Origin: Ignavibacterium sp.
Lineage (GTDB): Bacteria > Bacteroidota > Ignavibacteria > Ignavibacteriales > Ignavibacteriaceae
Direction of reading: 5' to 3'
DNA: 64,000 nucleotides
Assembly: GCA_032027145.1 (NCBI GenBank)
Contig: JAVSMP010000001.1
Coordinates: forward strand, 2,051,116 to 2,115,115
The notes beneath the pieces were generated by a model, which made no database searches, was not told where the DNA came from, and was given only the letters and a program-made list of their open reading frames with translations. Below, piece by piece: positions 1-9,337 of this stretch; the stretch's first letter is position 1; each line of letters starts with the position of its first letter. The position numbers and the translations under genes are program-made.

Positions 1-235
1 CCAACTGGGAACCTGATCTGACAAACATATATCTTGCGCCAAGTTCATCCAACTGAGAATTTGATCTGTTCTGAAAGATCATCTTATCAGCTGTTTCACC
101 TGAGTTAGATATACTGACTTGTTGTTCAATTAGAGTTGCTTCGCCCTGCACTCTATATCTTACTGCTTCTTCTACTTGAGCAAAAGATGCAATTGATAGA
201 ACAAACAAGATCAATATTATAAGGGATTTTTGCAT
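1..235 (-). CDS. Secreted repeat protein, C-terminus cut by window edge
   Basis: The reading frame starts at ATG 235-233, preceded by a good ribosome site (AAGGTGG). It opens with a Sec signal peptide (MQKSLIILILFVLSIASFAQ) and runs off the left edge after 78 residues. Near the cut the protein contains two copies of a 16-residue tandem repeat. Each carries the core R-S-x-S-Q-L, and the DNA repeats with a 48-bp period (CCAACTG at 1 and 49). I do not recognise the family. Asn/Gln/Ser-rich tandem repeats in exported proteins can be fibre subunits of the curlin type, but too little is visible to claim this. It lies downstream of the sigma-54 activator gene and behind a sigma-54-like promoter. Confidence 0.75.
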   Translation of the reverse strand, partial: MQKSLIILILFVLSIASFAQVEEAVRYRVQGEATLIEQQVSISNSGETADKMIFQNRSNSQLDELGARYMFVRSGSQL

Positions 236-333
236 AGCACCCACCTTATTATTGATGAAATAATTAGAAAAAAATATTTTTTTCTTAAAAGAAACTTTAA
301 CTAAAGTTTGCCCTCTTTTAAGTATTTATATTA

Positions 334-350
334 GACAATCGAAATGCCAG
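334..350 (-). promoter_or_regulatory. Candidate sigma-54 promoter for the secreted repeat protein
   Basis: Read on the minus strand the site is CTGGCATTTCGATTGTC. It matches the -24/-12 consensus TGGCAYRNNNNTTGC at the invariant GG and has exactly 10 bases between GG and the -12 G; the final C of TTGC is T. Transcription would start near 323, about 90 bases before ATG 235. Its position between a sigma-54 activator gene and a secreted-protein gene makes it plausible, but one near match by eye is weak evidence. Confidence 0.4.
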
Positions 351-480
351 TAAAATAGGTTTGAAAATTGAAAAGATAAGACAAAAACAAGAAATGGCGG
401 TAAAATTTACAATTTTTAATCAGAAATTATGTTTTTTATGTAAAAAATATTTACACAAAAAAGTTCAAAATAAAGTGATT

Positions 481-1866
481 TTATTTCTTTTTAGAGATTA
501 AAGAATCGAGTTTTGGTCTTGAAATGCCTAATAATTTTGATGCCTGTGATTTATTTCCGCCCACTTTATCTAAGACTTTCTGAGTATAGAATTTTGTTAG
601 CTTCTTTAAATCTGTTGTTCCAAAGTTTAAATCTAATCTGATTATATTATCCGGCAGTTGATTATTAGAATCCGAGTTAATTGATACAGCGGAGGCAGAA
701 TTTCTTAAATTTGAAAAGTCACTTAATTGTAAATTTCCATCGTCTGATAAAAGAACAGCTCGCTCAATAACGTTTTTTAATTCTCTTACATTCCCGGGCC
801 AAGGATATCCGAGAAAAAAGAATTTGAGTTCTTTATCTATCTTTTTTACAGATTTATTAAAACTTTTATTGAATTCTGAAATAAAGAAATCTGATAATGT
901 TATAATATCTTCACCTCTGTCTCTCAAAGGTGGTAATTCAATTGTAACTACATTTAATCTATGATACAAATCTCTTCTGAAAGAACCTTCAGCAACCATT
1001 TGCTCAATATTCTTATTTGTGGCAGAAATAATCCGGGCATTAATTGGTATATCAGTAACTCCTCCCAATCTTTTAATTACTTTCTTTTCAATTGCTCTAA
1101 GAAGTTTTGCCTGAAGACTTAAACTCATATCTCCAATTTCATCAAGGAACAAAGTTCCTTCATCTGCAATCTCGAACAGCCCAAGTTTACGAGTTCGGGC
1201 GTTTGTAAATGCACCTGCTTCATATCCGAATAATTCAGATTCCAGTAAACTTTCGGGAATAGCAGTACAAACTATATCAACAAAAGGCTGCTTTCTGTTT
1301 TTTCCATAATTATGAATAGCTCTTGCAAACAGTCCCTTACCTGTTCCGGTTTCCCCAAGTATTAAAATATTAGAAGCAGTTTGTTCGGACACTTTTTTTG
1401 ACAGTTCTATTGTTCTGGCAAATCTTTCAGAACTGCCTATGATGTTTGTAAGACTAAATTTATCCCACTTTGAATTTTCAGTTTCTTTATCGGATGTTTT
1501 AAACAGTCCATCAGATACAATTTCTTTTATGTAATTAGTAAATTTTAGTATCTCATAAGGGAAAACAAAAATATCTTTAAGTCCCATTTTAGCAATAGTA
1601 CTTACTAACAGCGCGTTATTGTTCCTTACAACAACAACTATTTTATTTTTTATATCTCTTTTTATCGGAAAGACTTCATTGAGTAAACCAGAAGCCAGCG
1701 AATCTATCTGAAGTATTATTATGGTATCATCTTCAGCAGCAAATGCTTTTGGATTAGTATATGCAATAGGTACACTTTCAAGTTCAACCTGTCGCAAAGC
1801 AGAATTGATAGTGCTTATATCCTCATTATCAGAATATATTTTAATGTTCACTTTGCTGGTATTCAT
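481..1866 (-). CDS. Sigma-54-dependent transcriptional activator with degenerate receiver domain
   Basis: This 461-residue enhancer-binding protein would remodel sigma-54 RNA polymerase. Residues 1-120 look like a receiver fold with D55 at the end of the third strand, but the usual lysine region reads FPYE, so phosphorelay is doubtful. The AAA+ domain (about 140-375) has Walker A GETGTGKG 171-178, Walker [11 protein letters not shown] 238-247, arginine-finger region [11 protein letters not shown] 296-306 and sensor [10 protein letters not shown] 356-363. A Fis-type helix-turn-helix closes the protein ([15 protein letters not shown]). The sigma-54 contact loop reads GAFTNA (218-223) instead of GAFTGA. 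The gene overlaps the 3' end of the upstream Ser/Thr kinase gene by 26 bp, so the two are very likely co-translated. The kinase may replace a histidine kinase as input (inference). Confidence 0.93.
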   Translation of the reverse strand: MNTSKVNIKIYSDNEDISTINSALRQVELESVPIAYTNPKAFAAEDDTIIILQIDSLASGLLNEVFPIKRDIKNKIVVVVRNNNALLVSTIAKMGLKDIFVFPYEILKFTNYIKEIVSDGLFKTSDKETENSKWDKFSLTNIIGSSERFARTIELSKKVSEQTASNILILGETGTGKGLFARAIHNYGKNRKQPFVDIVCTAIPESLLESELFGYEAGAFTNARTRKLGLFEIADEGTLFLDEIGDMSLSLQAKLLRAIEKKVIKRLGGVTDIPINARIISATNKNIEQMVAEGSFRRDLYHRLNVVTIELPPLRDRGEDIITLSDFFISEFNKSFNKSVKKIDKELKFFFLGYPWPGNVRELKNVIERAVLLSDDGNLQLSDFSNLRNSASAVSINSDSNNQLPDNIIRLDLNFGTTDLKKLTKFYTQKVLDKVGGNKSQASKLLGISRPKLDSLISKKK

Positions 1867-4800
1867 TAACTTGAATTTTATTCCCGATTAATAAAAGTTT
1901 TTCTAAAGTTTTTTTTCTTTCCGGATGATTAAAATATACTGATCTTAAATTATTATTTAAAATATTTTCACCAATCATATTTAGTAATTCATAAGAATAA
2001 AGACGAGGTTTCTTTAACTTAAAGATATTTCCTCTTTCATAATAAATAAGTGTTATCTCATACAGAACTTTCCAGGTTAATTCAGATATGCTATGATCTT
2101 CCAGAATATTATAAGCATCCTCAAAGTATTCAATTGATGATTTTTCGGGATTATCAGATTTTAATAAACAGATTTTCCCTAAGAAATAGTTTTTATATGC
2201 CAGTAAGATAATATTTTCTTCAATAAGTTCATTAGTGATTAGTGTGTTGAATAAACCTAGCAGCTTATCATATTGAGTAGTTCTTAATAGATAATCGCAA
2301 TAGATAATAATTATTTCAAGTTTATCTTCTTGCGTCCCATTAATTATCTGTTCAAAGAATTCTTCCAATTTAACATTCGGTTTAATAACACTCGCAGGAT
2401 TTAACTCAAGTAAAAACTTAAGAAAATTAAAATAGAAGTAATACTGCTCAGAGTTAGTTAAAGCCGTATTACTGAATTGCTCAATCTTATCTTGAGTCTT
2501 ATATAATTGTTCAAAGTCTCCCAGGATATACCATAATTTTCCAAGCGAAATAAGAGAGCGAATTTTTTCTTCAATATTGCCAAATTTATTGAATAGATCA
2601 TTAGCCTTAGTTAAATACTCATAGCTTTTCTGATAATCACAAATTTGAATATATACATTACCAATATTATACGAAGCATTCGCTATTTGAATTTTCAAGC
2701 CTATTGAGTTTAAAATATTTATTGCACTGAACCAGTTACTTAAGGCAGACTCATAGTTCCCTTTATTGCTGAAAAATACACCGTAATTAAAATATATGGC
2801 ACTTTCCTGTTCAAGGTTTCCAATTCTGGAATTAATTTTTAGAGCTTTATTCCAGTTTTCCTGTGCTTTAGTTTGATTACCCAGGATATCATAGTAATTC
2901 CCAATATTTACATACATACCAGCCATACGGCTTTTAAGTTGAGAAGACTCGTATTTCTGTAAGGCAAGCTCAGCAAGGTTCAAACTTTTTTCAGGATTAT
3001 TCTTTATTTGAAACTCGATAATTGATAATAAATTAAGCACTTTTCCGCATGCTTCGTCGCTAGAGTTTTTATTATTTATCACAAGGTTACAGTATTTCTC
3101 TGACTCAGAAATATTATTTAGATCAAGTTCTGCAAAAGCAAGATTAACATAAATATTTAATAAAAAATTTTCATCTGATATTTTTGATGCAAGACCTAGC
3201 AGAATTTTTTTCCCTTCAGTAGCCTCACCAAGTTCTATCAAACTGCTGCCTTTAATGGATAATATTTCGTTCAAATCTGATTCAGATAAATTATCAGTTT
3301 TAAGGCTGTAAATAATCTGCATAGCAGATGTATAATCACTTAACTTGAATAAAGTTTTTACTAATTCAATATATAATTTTTCGCGAGTATTATCGGAAAT
3401 AATCAGTTTAAGAGAGTTATCAAGAAGTGTACGTTTATAACTAAAAGCATTTTCTTTTTCAGCTTTTAAAATTTCTCTATTAATTATTTCAACTGCTTTT
3501 TCATTTTCGCCGGCTAATTCATATTGTCTTGCCAGTTCAATGTTGTTAAACTCAGGAAATAATTTCTTAATTGAGTTTGCGATTACAAGATGAAATCTTG
3601 CTTTATTATTTATTGTAGAATAAACATATCTTTTAAAACTAAAAGAATTTATCGCCGGCGTATAACTCTGATTTAATATTCTAATAATATTTTTTTTCTC
3701 AAGTTCGCTGAGGAGAAATTTTAATTTTTCATTTCCAACATCAACTAACGCCGATAGAACAGTTTGTTCTACAGAAATATTAAATGATGAAATAATTTGT
3801 GCAAGCTTTAACTCCAGACTGTCTAAATTGCTCAATCTTATGCGGTATATTTCTTCGTGTGAACTTTGAAGTGCTAAATTTGTTTCTTCGGAACAATCAA
3901 ATGAGCTTTTGCCATTGTTGAACTTTAAAACATTCAGCAGGATTAAATCTTTAATAAATTGCCTGATGTTCCCCGGTAATAGATCAGAGTATAATGCAAT
4001 ATACTTATGAAGTTCATCTTTCGGGAATGAAGAAATATAACTTAGATTCAGAAACTCTTTCAGGTGATGCTCTGTAAATGGATTGAGTTGGAATTCGTAA
4101 GTATTACTGATATTTAAGGAGCTTTGATCATAATCCGATGACTCAGTAATAATAACTTTTATACCTTTAATTTGAAAAATCCTGATCAGGTTTGTTAAGA
4201 CCTCAATTGTATAGCTGTCGTATAAATTATAATTATCAAATAGTATTATTAAATCAAATCCAGCCGTTAATGTATTAAAAACCGTTTTTGCAGATTGTAT
4301 AATCTCCGATGAATCCTTATTCATTGAATCCAAAACATATTGTATGTGATCAGCTTTATCCTTATAAAGAATTTCAGTAAACAATATTTTCTTCAAAATG
4401 AATTTGATACACTCAAGTCCTGTTTTTGTCCCAGGGTTTTCTATAAGTATTGAATTTTGATATTTCTCATGAATATAATTCAATAATGAGGTTTTACCTG
4501 CACCATCAAACCCCGTAATTGTAAATACTTCATTGCTGTTTTGATCATTAATATAAGTGTTGATAATATTTATAACATCTTTTCTTCCACTCAGTACTTT
4601 AGCAGGGATAAAATCCTTGGTCATATCCAAATCAATTTTAATATCTAAATCAGCAAGTACTTCTAATGCATTTGAATATCTTTCTAAAGGATCTTTCTTT
4701 AATAGTCTCTCAATTACTTTTAAAATTCTTTTAGAAAATATGCTCTCTCCAAACTCAATTTCTTCTTCCAGATGAGCTTTATAAATTTCAAGTTCATTTG

Positions 4801-5440
4801 AAGATTGATATGGGAATTTGTCATAAGTTATTTTATATAATAATACACCAAGCGCATACAAGTCCACTCGGTGATCGTGTGTTTCATTCTTTAAAACTTC
4901 GGGGGCTAAATAATTAGGTGTACCTCTGATTACAAAACATTCACTTTCGGATACTTTACCAACAAACCCAAAATCAATCAGCTTAATTGCTGGATTATTT
5001 TCTTTAACTGATACCAGTATGTTTTCAGCTTTAAGATCATAATAAATGTAATTGGATTGATGAAGATAAAACAACACAGAACAGATTTGTTTAATAATAG
5101 AATGAAGTTGTTTTTCATTGGTCAGGTTTTTGTAATTAAGCAGCTCTACTGAGTTAAAATATTCAATTAAAATAAAAGGTGAACCAACTTCAATTTCATC
5201 ATCTTCTTCATCCTTAATCAGAACTGAACTTATTTCAAACGGCTTTATAATATTGGGATGATCAAGAGACAGCAGAGTAAAATATTCTTCCCGAAAAAAA
5301 TGTTTTTCTTCATATGAAGAATCAACTGGCAAAAACTTTGCAGCAACTTCACGTTCAGGAAATTCAGTATCAATAATTCTAAATACTTTGCTTCTGCCTT
5401 GTCCGATTTTTTTTTGAATTATATATCTGCCATTAATCAT
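1841..5440 (-). CDS. Ser/Thr protein kinase fused to NTPase and TPR sensor region
   Basis: A 1199-residue multidomain signalling protein of the PknB-AAA-TPR type. The kinase domain spans about 1-265: glycine loop GQGRSKV 13-19, K35, catalytic loop YYDLKAEN 133-140 with D135, DFG 156-158 and APE 179-181. The residue before the catalytic Asp is Tyr rather than Arg (a non-RD kinase), so activation-loop phosphorylation may not be needed. An NTPase domain follows at about 280-560, with Walker A GFDGAGKTS 310-318 and Walker B LIILFDN 397-403. Residues about 630-1150 are helical TPR-like repeats. No membrane segment was seen, so it is probably cytoplasmic. It starts 21 bp after the permease gene and overlaps the sigma-54 activator gene by 26 bp. 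Phosphorylation or sequestration of that activator is the natural hypothesis, but is inference. Confidence 0.92.
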   Translation of the reverse strand: MINGRYIIQKKIGQGRSKVFRIIDTEFPEREVAAKFLPVDSSYEEKHFFREEYFTLLSLDHPNIIKPFEISSVLIKDEEDDEIEVGSPFILIEYFNSVELLNYKNLTNEKQLHSIIKQICSVLFYLHQSNYIYYDLKAENILVSVKENNPAIKLIDFGFVGKVSESECFVIRGTPNYLAPEVLKNETHDHRVDLYALGVLLYKITYDKFPYQSSNELEIYKAHLEEEIEFGESIFSKRILKVIERLLKKDPLERYSNALEVLADLDIKIDLDMTKDFIPAKVLSGRKDVINIINTYINDQNSNEVFTITGFDGAGKTSLLNYIHEKYQNSILIENPGTKTGLECIKFILKKILFTEILYKDKADHIQYVLDSMNKDSSEIIQSAKTVFNTLTAGFDLIILFDNYNLYDSYTIEVLTNLIRIFQIKGIKVIITESSDYDQSSLNISNTYEFQLNPFTEHHLKEFLNLSYISSFPKDELHKYIALYSDLLPGNIRQFIKDLILLNVLKFNNGKSSFDCSEETNLALQSSHEEIYRIRLSNLDSLELKLAQIISSFNISVEQTVLSALVDVGNEKLKFLLSELEKKNIIRILNQSYTPAINSFSFKRYVYSTINNKARFHLVIANSIKKLFPEFNNIELARQYELAGENEKAVEIINREILKAEKENAFSYKRTLLDNSLKLIISDNTREKLYIELVKTLFKLSDYTSAMQIIYSLKTDNLSESDLNEILSIKGSSLIELGEATEGKKILLGLASKISDENFLLNIYVNLAFAELDLNNISESEKYCNLVINNKNSSDEACGKVLNLLSIIEFQIKNNPEKSLNLAELALQKYESSQLKSRMAGMYVNIGNYYDILGNQTKAQENWNKALKINSRIGNLEQESAIYFNYGVFFSNKGNYESALSNWFSAINILNSIGLKIQIANASYNIGNVYIQICDYQKSYEYLTKANDLFNKFGNIEEKIRSLISLGKLWYILGDFEQLYKTQDKIEQFSNTALTNSEQYYFYFNFLKFLLELNPASVIKPNVKLEEFFEQIINGTQEDKLEIIIIYCDYLLRTTQYDKLLGLFNTLITNELIEENIILLAYKNYFLGKICLLKSDNPEKSSIEYFEDAYNILEDHSISELTWKVLYEITLIYYERGNIFKLKKPRLYSYELLNMIGENILNNNLRSVYFNHPERKKTLEKLLLIGNKIQVNEYQQSEH

Positions 5441-5461
5441 TTCTTAGGACATATATTTATT

Positions 5462-6709
5462 TCACAATTTTCTGCCGGCTTCATTTATCGCCAGTAGTGT
5501 AATTATTAAAACTGATCCAGGTGCCAGCACAAGCCACCAGGCTTCACTTAAGTATCGTTGACCGGATTGTATCATTTTTCCCCAAGAGGAATAATCATTC
5601 CCCGTACCTAAGCCTAAAAAACTTAATGCTGACTCGGCTAATATAACATTACTAAACTGGAAAATCAGATTTACTATAACAGGTACAATTATAACAGGCA
5701 GTATTTCTTTTATTAACAAATCTCTTTTACTTAAACCAATTAGTTTTGCAGTAAGAAAAAACTCTCTGTGCTTTACAGTAACCATTTCACTTTTTGTAAT
5801 TTTAAATAAACTCATCCAGCCGGTAAAACCTAAAACTAAAATAACTGTTAATAAATTATTTCCGAAAAATGCAAGAAAAAGCAGAACAAAGAAAATTGCC
5901 GGAACAGTTAAAAACAAATCAGTTATTCTTGATATTACAATATTAGTCAATCTACCGCTTTGTGTTGCTATATAAGCAAGAGTAATTCCGAATAAAAATG
6001 AAATCAACACGGCAAAAAATCCTACCAAAAGTGAAATCCGGGAACCAAATACAATTCTTGTAAACACATCTCTTCCAAACTCATCAGTTCCGAACAGAAA
6101 AAATTTGTTATATATCTGTATTCCTTTGCTGTTTGTCTCCAATAACGATTTATCAATCACTATCTCTTTACCAGCCTGATAATATTTAAACTCAGAGCCG
6201 GTGTTTGAACTATCAAAGAAAATTATTTTATTATCGTACGGTTTATAAATAATAGAATTATATAAAAACATCAACTTCTCTTTTTCGGTTACAGCAACAT
6301 TTTCATTGATTAGCTTTACATATTTAACTGATGAAAGCGGAGGTAATAGTTTTGTTACGGAAATATTTTTTTGAAAATCAGGATGTTGTGTGGTAATAAT
6401 CGGTGCAAATAAAAAACACATCAGTAATAGTGAAATTATAATATTGACAAAACTTATTTTCTGCTGAAGTTTTTTATTAATTGATTTTGATAAAACAATT
6501 GTAAAAAGTAATATGAACAGCAATAAAATTGAGATAATGTTATCTATAAATGAAAGGTCAATAATTTTAAGGACTTCACTGTCTTTTGTGAATAAATTTG
6601 TTATAAAAACATACATTAAATACAGCATACTTATTATGTAATTACTCCTCAATAGAATCAGAGACAACAGAAGAACCAGAATCAATCTTAACAATGTAAA
6701 TTTTTTCAT
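5462..6709 (-). CDS. Peptide/nickel-type ABC transporter permease (DppC/OppC-like)
   Basis: A 415-residue inner-membrane permease of the binding-protein-dependent family. The C-terminal half carries the permease domain with EAA loop TAKLIGLSKRDLLIKEILP, which contacts the ATPase, and a LAESALSFLGLG segment typical of DppC. The N-terminal third is unusually long for DppC: it has several extra hydrophobic helices and then a polar stretch of about 110 residues that would face the periplasm. It is 2 bp downstream of the DppB-like gene and 21 bp upstream of the kinase gene. Substrate is unknown; oligopeptide or metal-chelate uptake is the family role. Confidence 0.9.
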   Translation of the reverse strand: MKKFTLLRLILVLLLSLILLRSNYIISMLYLMYVFITNLFTKDSEVLKIIDLSFIDNIISILLLFILLFTIVLSKSINKKLQQKISFVNIIISLLLMCFLFAPIITTQHPDFQKNISVTKLLPPLSSVKYVKLINENVAVTEKEKLMFLYNSIIYKPYDNKIIFFDSSNTGSEFKYYQAGKEIVIDKSLLETNSKGIQIYNKFFLFGTDEFGRDVFTRIVFGSRISLLVGFFAVLISFLFGITLAYIATQSGRLTNIVISRITDLFLTVPAIFFVLLFLAFFGNNLLTVILVLGFTGWMSLFKITKSEMVTVKHREFFLTAKLIGLSKRDLLIKEILPVIIVPVIVNLIFQFSNVILAESALSFLGLGTGNDYSSWGKMIQSGQRYLSEAWWLVLAPGSVLIITLLAINEAGRKL

Positions 6710-6711
6710 TA

Positions 6712-7698
6712 CTACTCTATCAATTCTTTTATGAGTCTCTTATCAAATTTAACTTTTACTAAATCAGCTATCAGGTTAGTAAGAATCATTATCATACCAG
6801 CAATAAAAGTACAGCCGATTACTAATGGATAGTCGTGATTAATTATTGCTGATACTGTTAATCTGCCCATACCTGGCAATGAAAAAATCACCTCAGTTAT
6901 TAAGGCGCCGCCCATTAAAATACCAAACTCAATCCCCGCAGCAGATATCAACGGTTGAATTGCATTTGGCAAGATATGTCTGTTGAAGATTTCTTTTTCA
7001 GAAAATCCACTTGCTCTTAGATTAGTTACAAAATTCATTTTTGCAATTTGTGTGAATCCATCCCGAAGATATCTATAAAACAGGGCAGAGCCGGCTGCTG
7101 TTAAAGTAATCAAAGGTAAAATCAGATGGTAAAGATGATCTGACATTTTTTGAAGTATTGAAGCAGAATCATTGTGTATAGATTCTATTCCAGAAGTTGG
7201 AAACAAATTCAGACTGACAGAAAAAATAATGATCAAAAACAATCCCAGCACAAATGAGGGGATAGTGTAAATAATAACTGCAAAACGGTTTGTTATCCTG
7301 TCAATAAATCTATCTTTATACTTGAATGTAAATCGTGCGATTAAAAATGCAATCAAGAATTGTAAAAAGAAACTTATAGATGAGAAAATGAGAGTAAACA
7401 AAAAATAATTTTTAATAACAGTTAAAACCGATGTCCTGTATGTGTAGGAAATTCCAAAATCTCCGGTAAATATTTTTGTAAGGAATGAAAAATACTGAAT
7501 GTGGATTGGTTGATCTAAATTAAATGATTTTTCTATATGCGTAATAAGTTCAGGACTTAATTTTGGTGAAATAAATTTTTGTACCGGATTTCCGGGAGCT
7601 AATCTGATTAGAAGAAAGACAAGTGTAATTAATAAAAATAAGACAAGTATTGAAGTTAAAATTCTGTTGATAAAAAGTTTCGATAGTTCTGATTTCAT
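6712..7698 (-). CDS. Peptide/nickel-type ABC transporter permease (DppB/OppB-like)
   Basis: A 328-residue permease of normal length for DppB/OppB with about six membrane helices. It has the typical N-terminus (first helix, then LIRLAPGNPV) and the EAA loop NLRASGFSEKEIFNRHILP, followed by the GGALITEVIFSLPGMGRL signature. It is the first gene of the minus-strand run leading through the DppC-like permease to the kinase and sigma-54 activator. The ATPase genes of the same transporter start 119 bp away on the opposite strand, so the short gap must hold divergent promoters. Confidence 0.92.
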   Translation of the reverse strand: MKSELSKLFINRILTSILVLFLLITLVFLLIRLAPGNPVQKFISPKLSPELITHIEKSFNLDQPIHIQYFSFLTKIFTGDFGISYTYRTSVLTVIKNYFLFTLIFSSISFFLQFLIAFLIARFTFKYKDRFIDRITNRFAVIIYTIPSFVLGLFLIIIFSVSLNLFPTSGIESIHNDSASILQKMSDHLYHLILPLITLTAAGSALFYRYLRDGFTQIAKMNFVTNLRASGFSEKEIFNRHILPNAIQPLISAAGIEFGILMGGALITEVIFSLPGMGRLTVSAIINHDYPLVIGCTFIAGMIMILTNLIADLVKVKFDKRLIKELIE

Positions 7699-7817
7699 TT
7701 GTTAATGAACTTGTCTTAAAAATAAAAGCTTTTTATTCAATTAGGTTTTCTTACAGTAAATACTAATTATTCGTTTGTTAATTTATTAATTTGGATAACA
7801 AAACCAAAAAATTGTTT

Positions 7818-8528
7818 ATGCTTAAAACTGATATTAAAGAAATCTCGAGTGTTAAAGCGGATAAGAATTTTAATCTGCTTTCAAATATCAATTTCGAATT
7901 ATCAGAGGGTAAAGTTTATACAATACTTGGAAAAAACGGAAGCGGAAAGACTACTCTTATCAAATCACTTACAAAATTACTTGATTCAAAAACATTTAAT
8001 GTAAATGCTGATGTGTTCTGGTATGACAGAAATATTTATAAAATGAATGAAGATGAATTGCTGGGATTAAGAAAGAATCAGATTAGATATGTTTTTCAGG
8101 ATTTAACAAACAATTTTGATCCTTTGAAAAAACTGAGTTACTATTTTTCAAAAACTGAATTGGAATTAACTGCCGTTGATAAACTTCTGTCAGATTTTTT
8201 ATTACCGGAGTATAAAATTATATCCGAACTGTACCCTTATGAATTAAGCGGGGGTATGGCTCAGAGAATAAGTTTAATATTTGCTGTTATTCCTGCTCCA
8301 AAATTATTAATACTTGATGAACCAACTTCAGCTTTGGATTATATAAATACAAATCTTTTGAAATTTTTGTTTACTGACTATTGCAGCAAAGCAAATTCAG
8401 TAATTATTGTAACCCATGATATGGTATTTGCAAAAGCTGTATCCGATGAAATAGCAGTTTTAAAAAACGGTACTATTTCTGATTTTGTTAAAACTGAAAA
8501 TTTTTATGAAACTGCACTTGTTTTATGA
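7818..8528 (+). CDS. ABC transporter ATP-binding protein (DppD-like)
   Basis: An ATPase of 236 residues with Walker A GKNGSGKTT, Q-loop VFQDLTNNFDP, signature LSGGMAQRISL and Walker B LLILDEPTSALD. It is shorter than classical OppD/DppD (about 320 residues) because the C-terminal oligopeptide-transporter extension is missing. I chose ATG 7818. An in-frame TTG at 7791 would add nine Lys/Asn-rich residues, and neither start has a clear ribosome site. It overlaps the next ATPase gene by four bases (ATGA). With the divergent permeases it forms a complete two-permease, two-ATPase membrane unit. Confidence 0.9.
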   Translation: MLKTDIKEISSVKADKNFNLLSNINFELSEGKVYTILGKNGSGKTTLIKSLTKLLDSKTFNVNADVFWYDRNIYKMNEDELLGLRKNQIRYVFQDLTNNFDPLKKLSYYFSKTELELTAVDKLLSDFLLPEYKIISELYPYELSGGMAQRISLIFAVIPAPKLLILDEPTSALDYINTNLLKFLFTDYCSKANSVIIVTHDMVFAKAVSDEIAVLKNGTISDFVKTENFYETALVL

Positions 8529-9337
8529 AAGACACAATTTTACAATTAGAAAATGTTTCTTTTACAGCTAAAGATAACAGCCTGTTTAATCCTGAAATAA
8601 AAAGTATTCTGAAAGATATTTCATTCAGCTTTGAGCATAGAAGGATATATGGATTAACCGGTGAATCGGGCAGCGGTAAAACTACTTTGGCAAAATTAAT
8701 TACAGGAATTATTAGAGATTACTCAGGCAAAGTAACATTTAATTACAAGAATAACTGGAATGATGTTTTATCAAGCCCTGTCCAAATGCTTTTTCAGAAT
8801 GATGGATATCTGATTAACCCGTATAGAATAATCAAAGATATATTCAATGAAACATTCAGGGTAAAAAACAATTCCCGAAAAAATTATTTTAAGGAAATTG
8901 AAAGCTTATTTACTAATCTGGGTTTAGACCATAAACTTATTAACAGCAAAGGCTCTCAACTTAGCGGGGGAGAACAACAAAGAATTGCTCTTGCAAGGAT
9001 ATTAATAATTGAACCTGAGTTATTAATACTTGATGAACCATTTTCTTCTCAGGATATAGAAGCAAAATCATCACTTATAGAATTAATTGTAAATACAAAT
9101 AAAAAAGCACACACAACAATTATTTGTATATCACACGATATTTATGCGCTTAGAGAATTTGCAGAAGAGATAATAATTCTTTCAAATGGAAAGATCATTG
9201 AAAGCGGGGCAGCAAATCAGATCTTTAATAATCCTCAGATCGAACACACAAAATTCCTGCTTAGTGCACAGTCTTTAACTTTATCAAAAGAAGAGATAAT
9301 TTCTCACTTAAATGATGAGCAAAACAAACGCAATTAG
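8525..9337 (+). CDS. ABC transporter ATP-binding protein (OppF/DppF-like)
   Basis: A 270-residue ATPase, the second of the pair that energises the divergent permeases. Walker A is GESGSGKTT, the Q-loop lies in MLFQNDGYLINPY, the signature is LSGGEQQRIALAR and Walker B is LLILDEPFSSQD, followed by a switch His in CISHD. Translation is coupled to the preceding ATPase through the ATGA overlap. Its own end overlaps the start of the YbaK-type gene by 26 bp, so the three genes are one unit. No substrate-binding protein gene is adjacent; it must lie elsewhere or be shared. Confidence 0.9.
   Translation: MKDTILQLENVSFTAKDNSLFNPEIKSILKDISFSFEHRRIYGLTGESGSGKTTLAKLITGIIRDYSGKVTFNYKNNWNDVLSSPVQMLFQNDGYLINPYRIIKDIFNETFRVKNNSRKNYFKEIESLFTNLGLDHKLINSKGSQLSGGEQQRIALARILIIEPELLILDEPFSSQDIEAKSSLIELIVNTNKKAHTTIICISHDIYALREFAEEIIILSNGKIIESGAANQIFNNPQIEHTKFLLSAQSLTLSKEEIISHLNDEQNKRN

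Noticed and set aside
7791-7817. TTG 7791 as start of the first ABC ATPase
   Set aside because: The added residues (DNKTKKLF) are not family-like and there is no ribosome site; ATG 7818 is simpler, though not proven.
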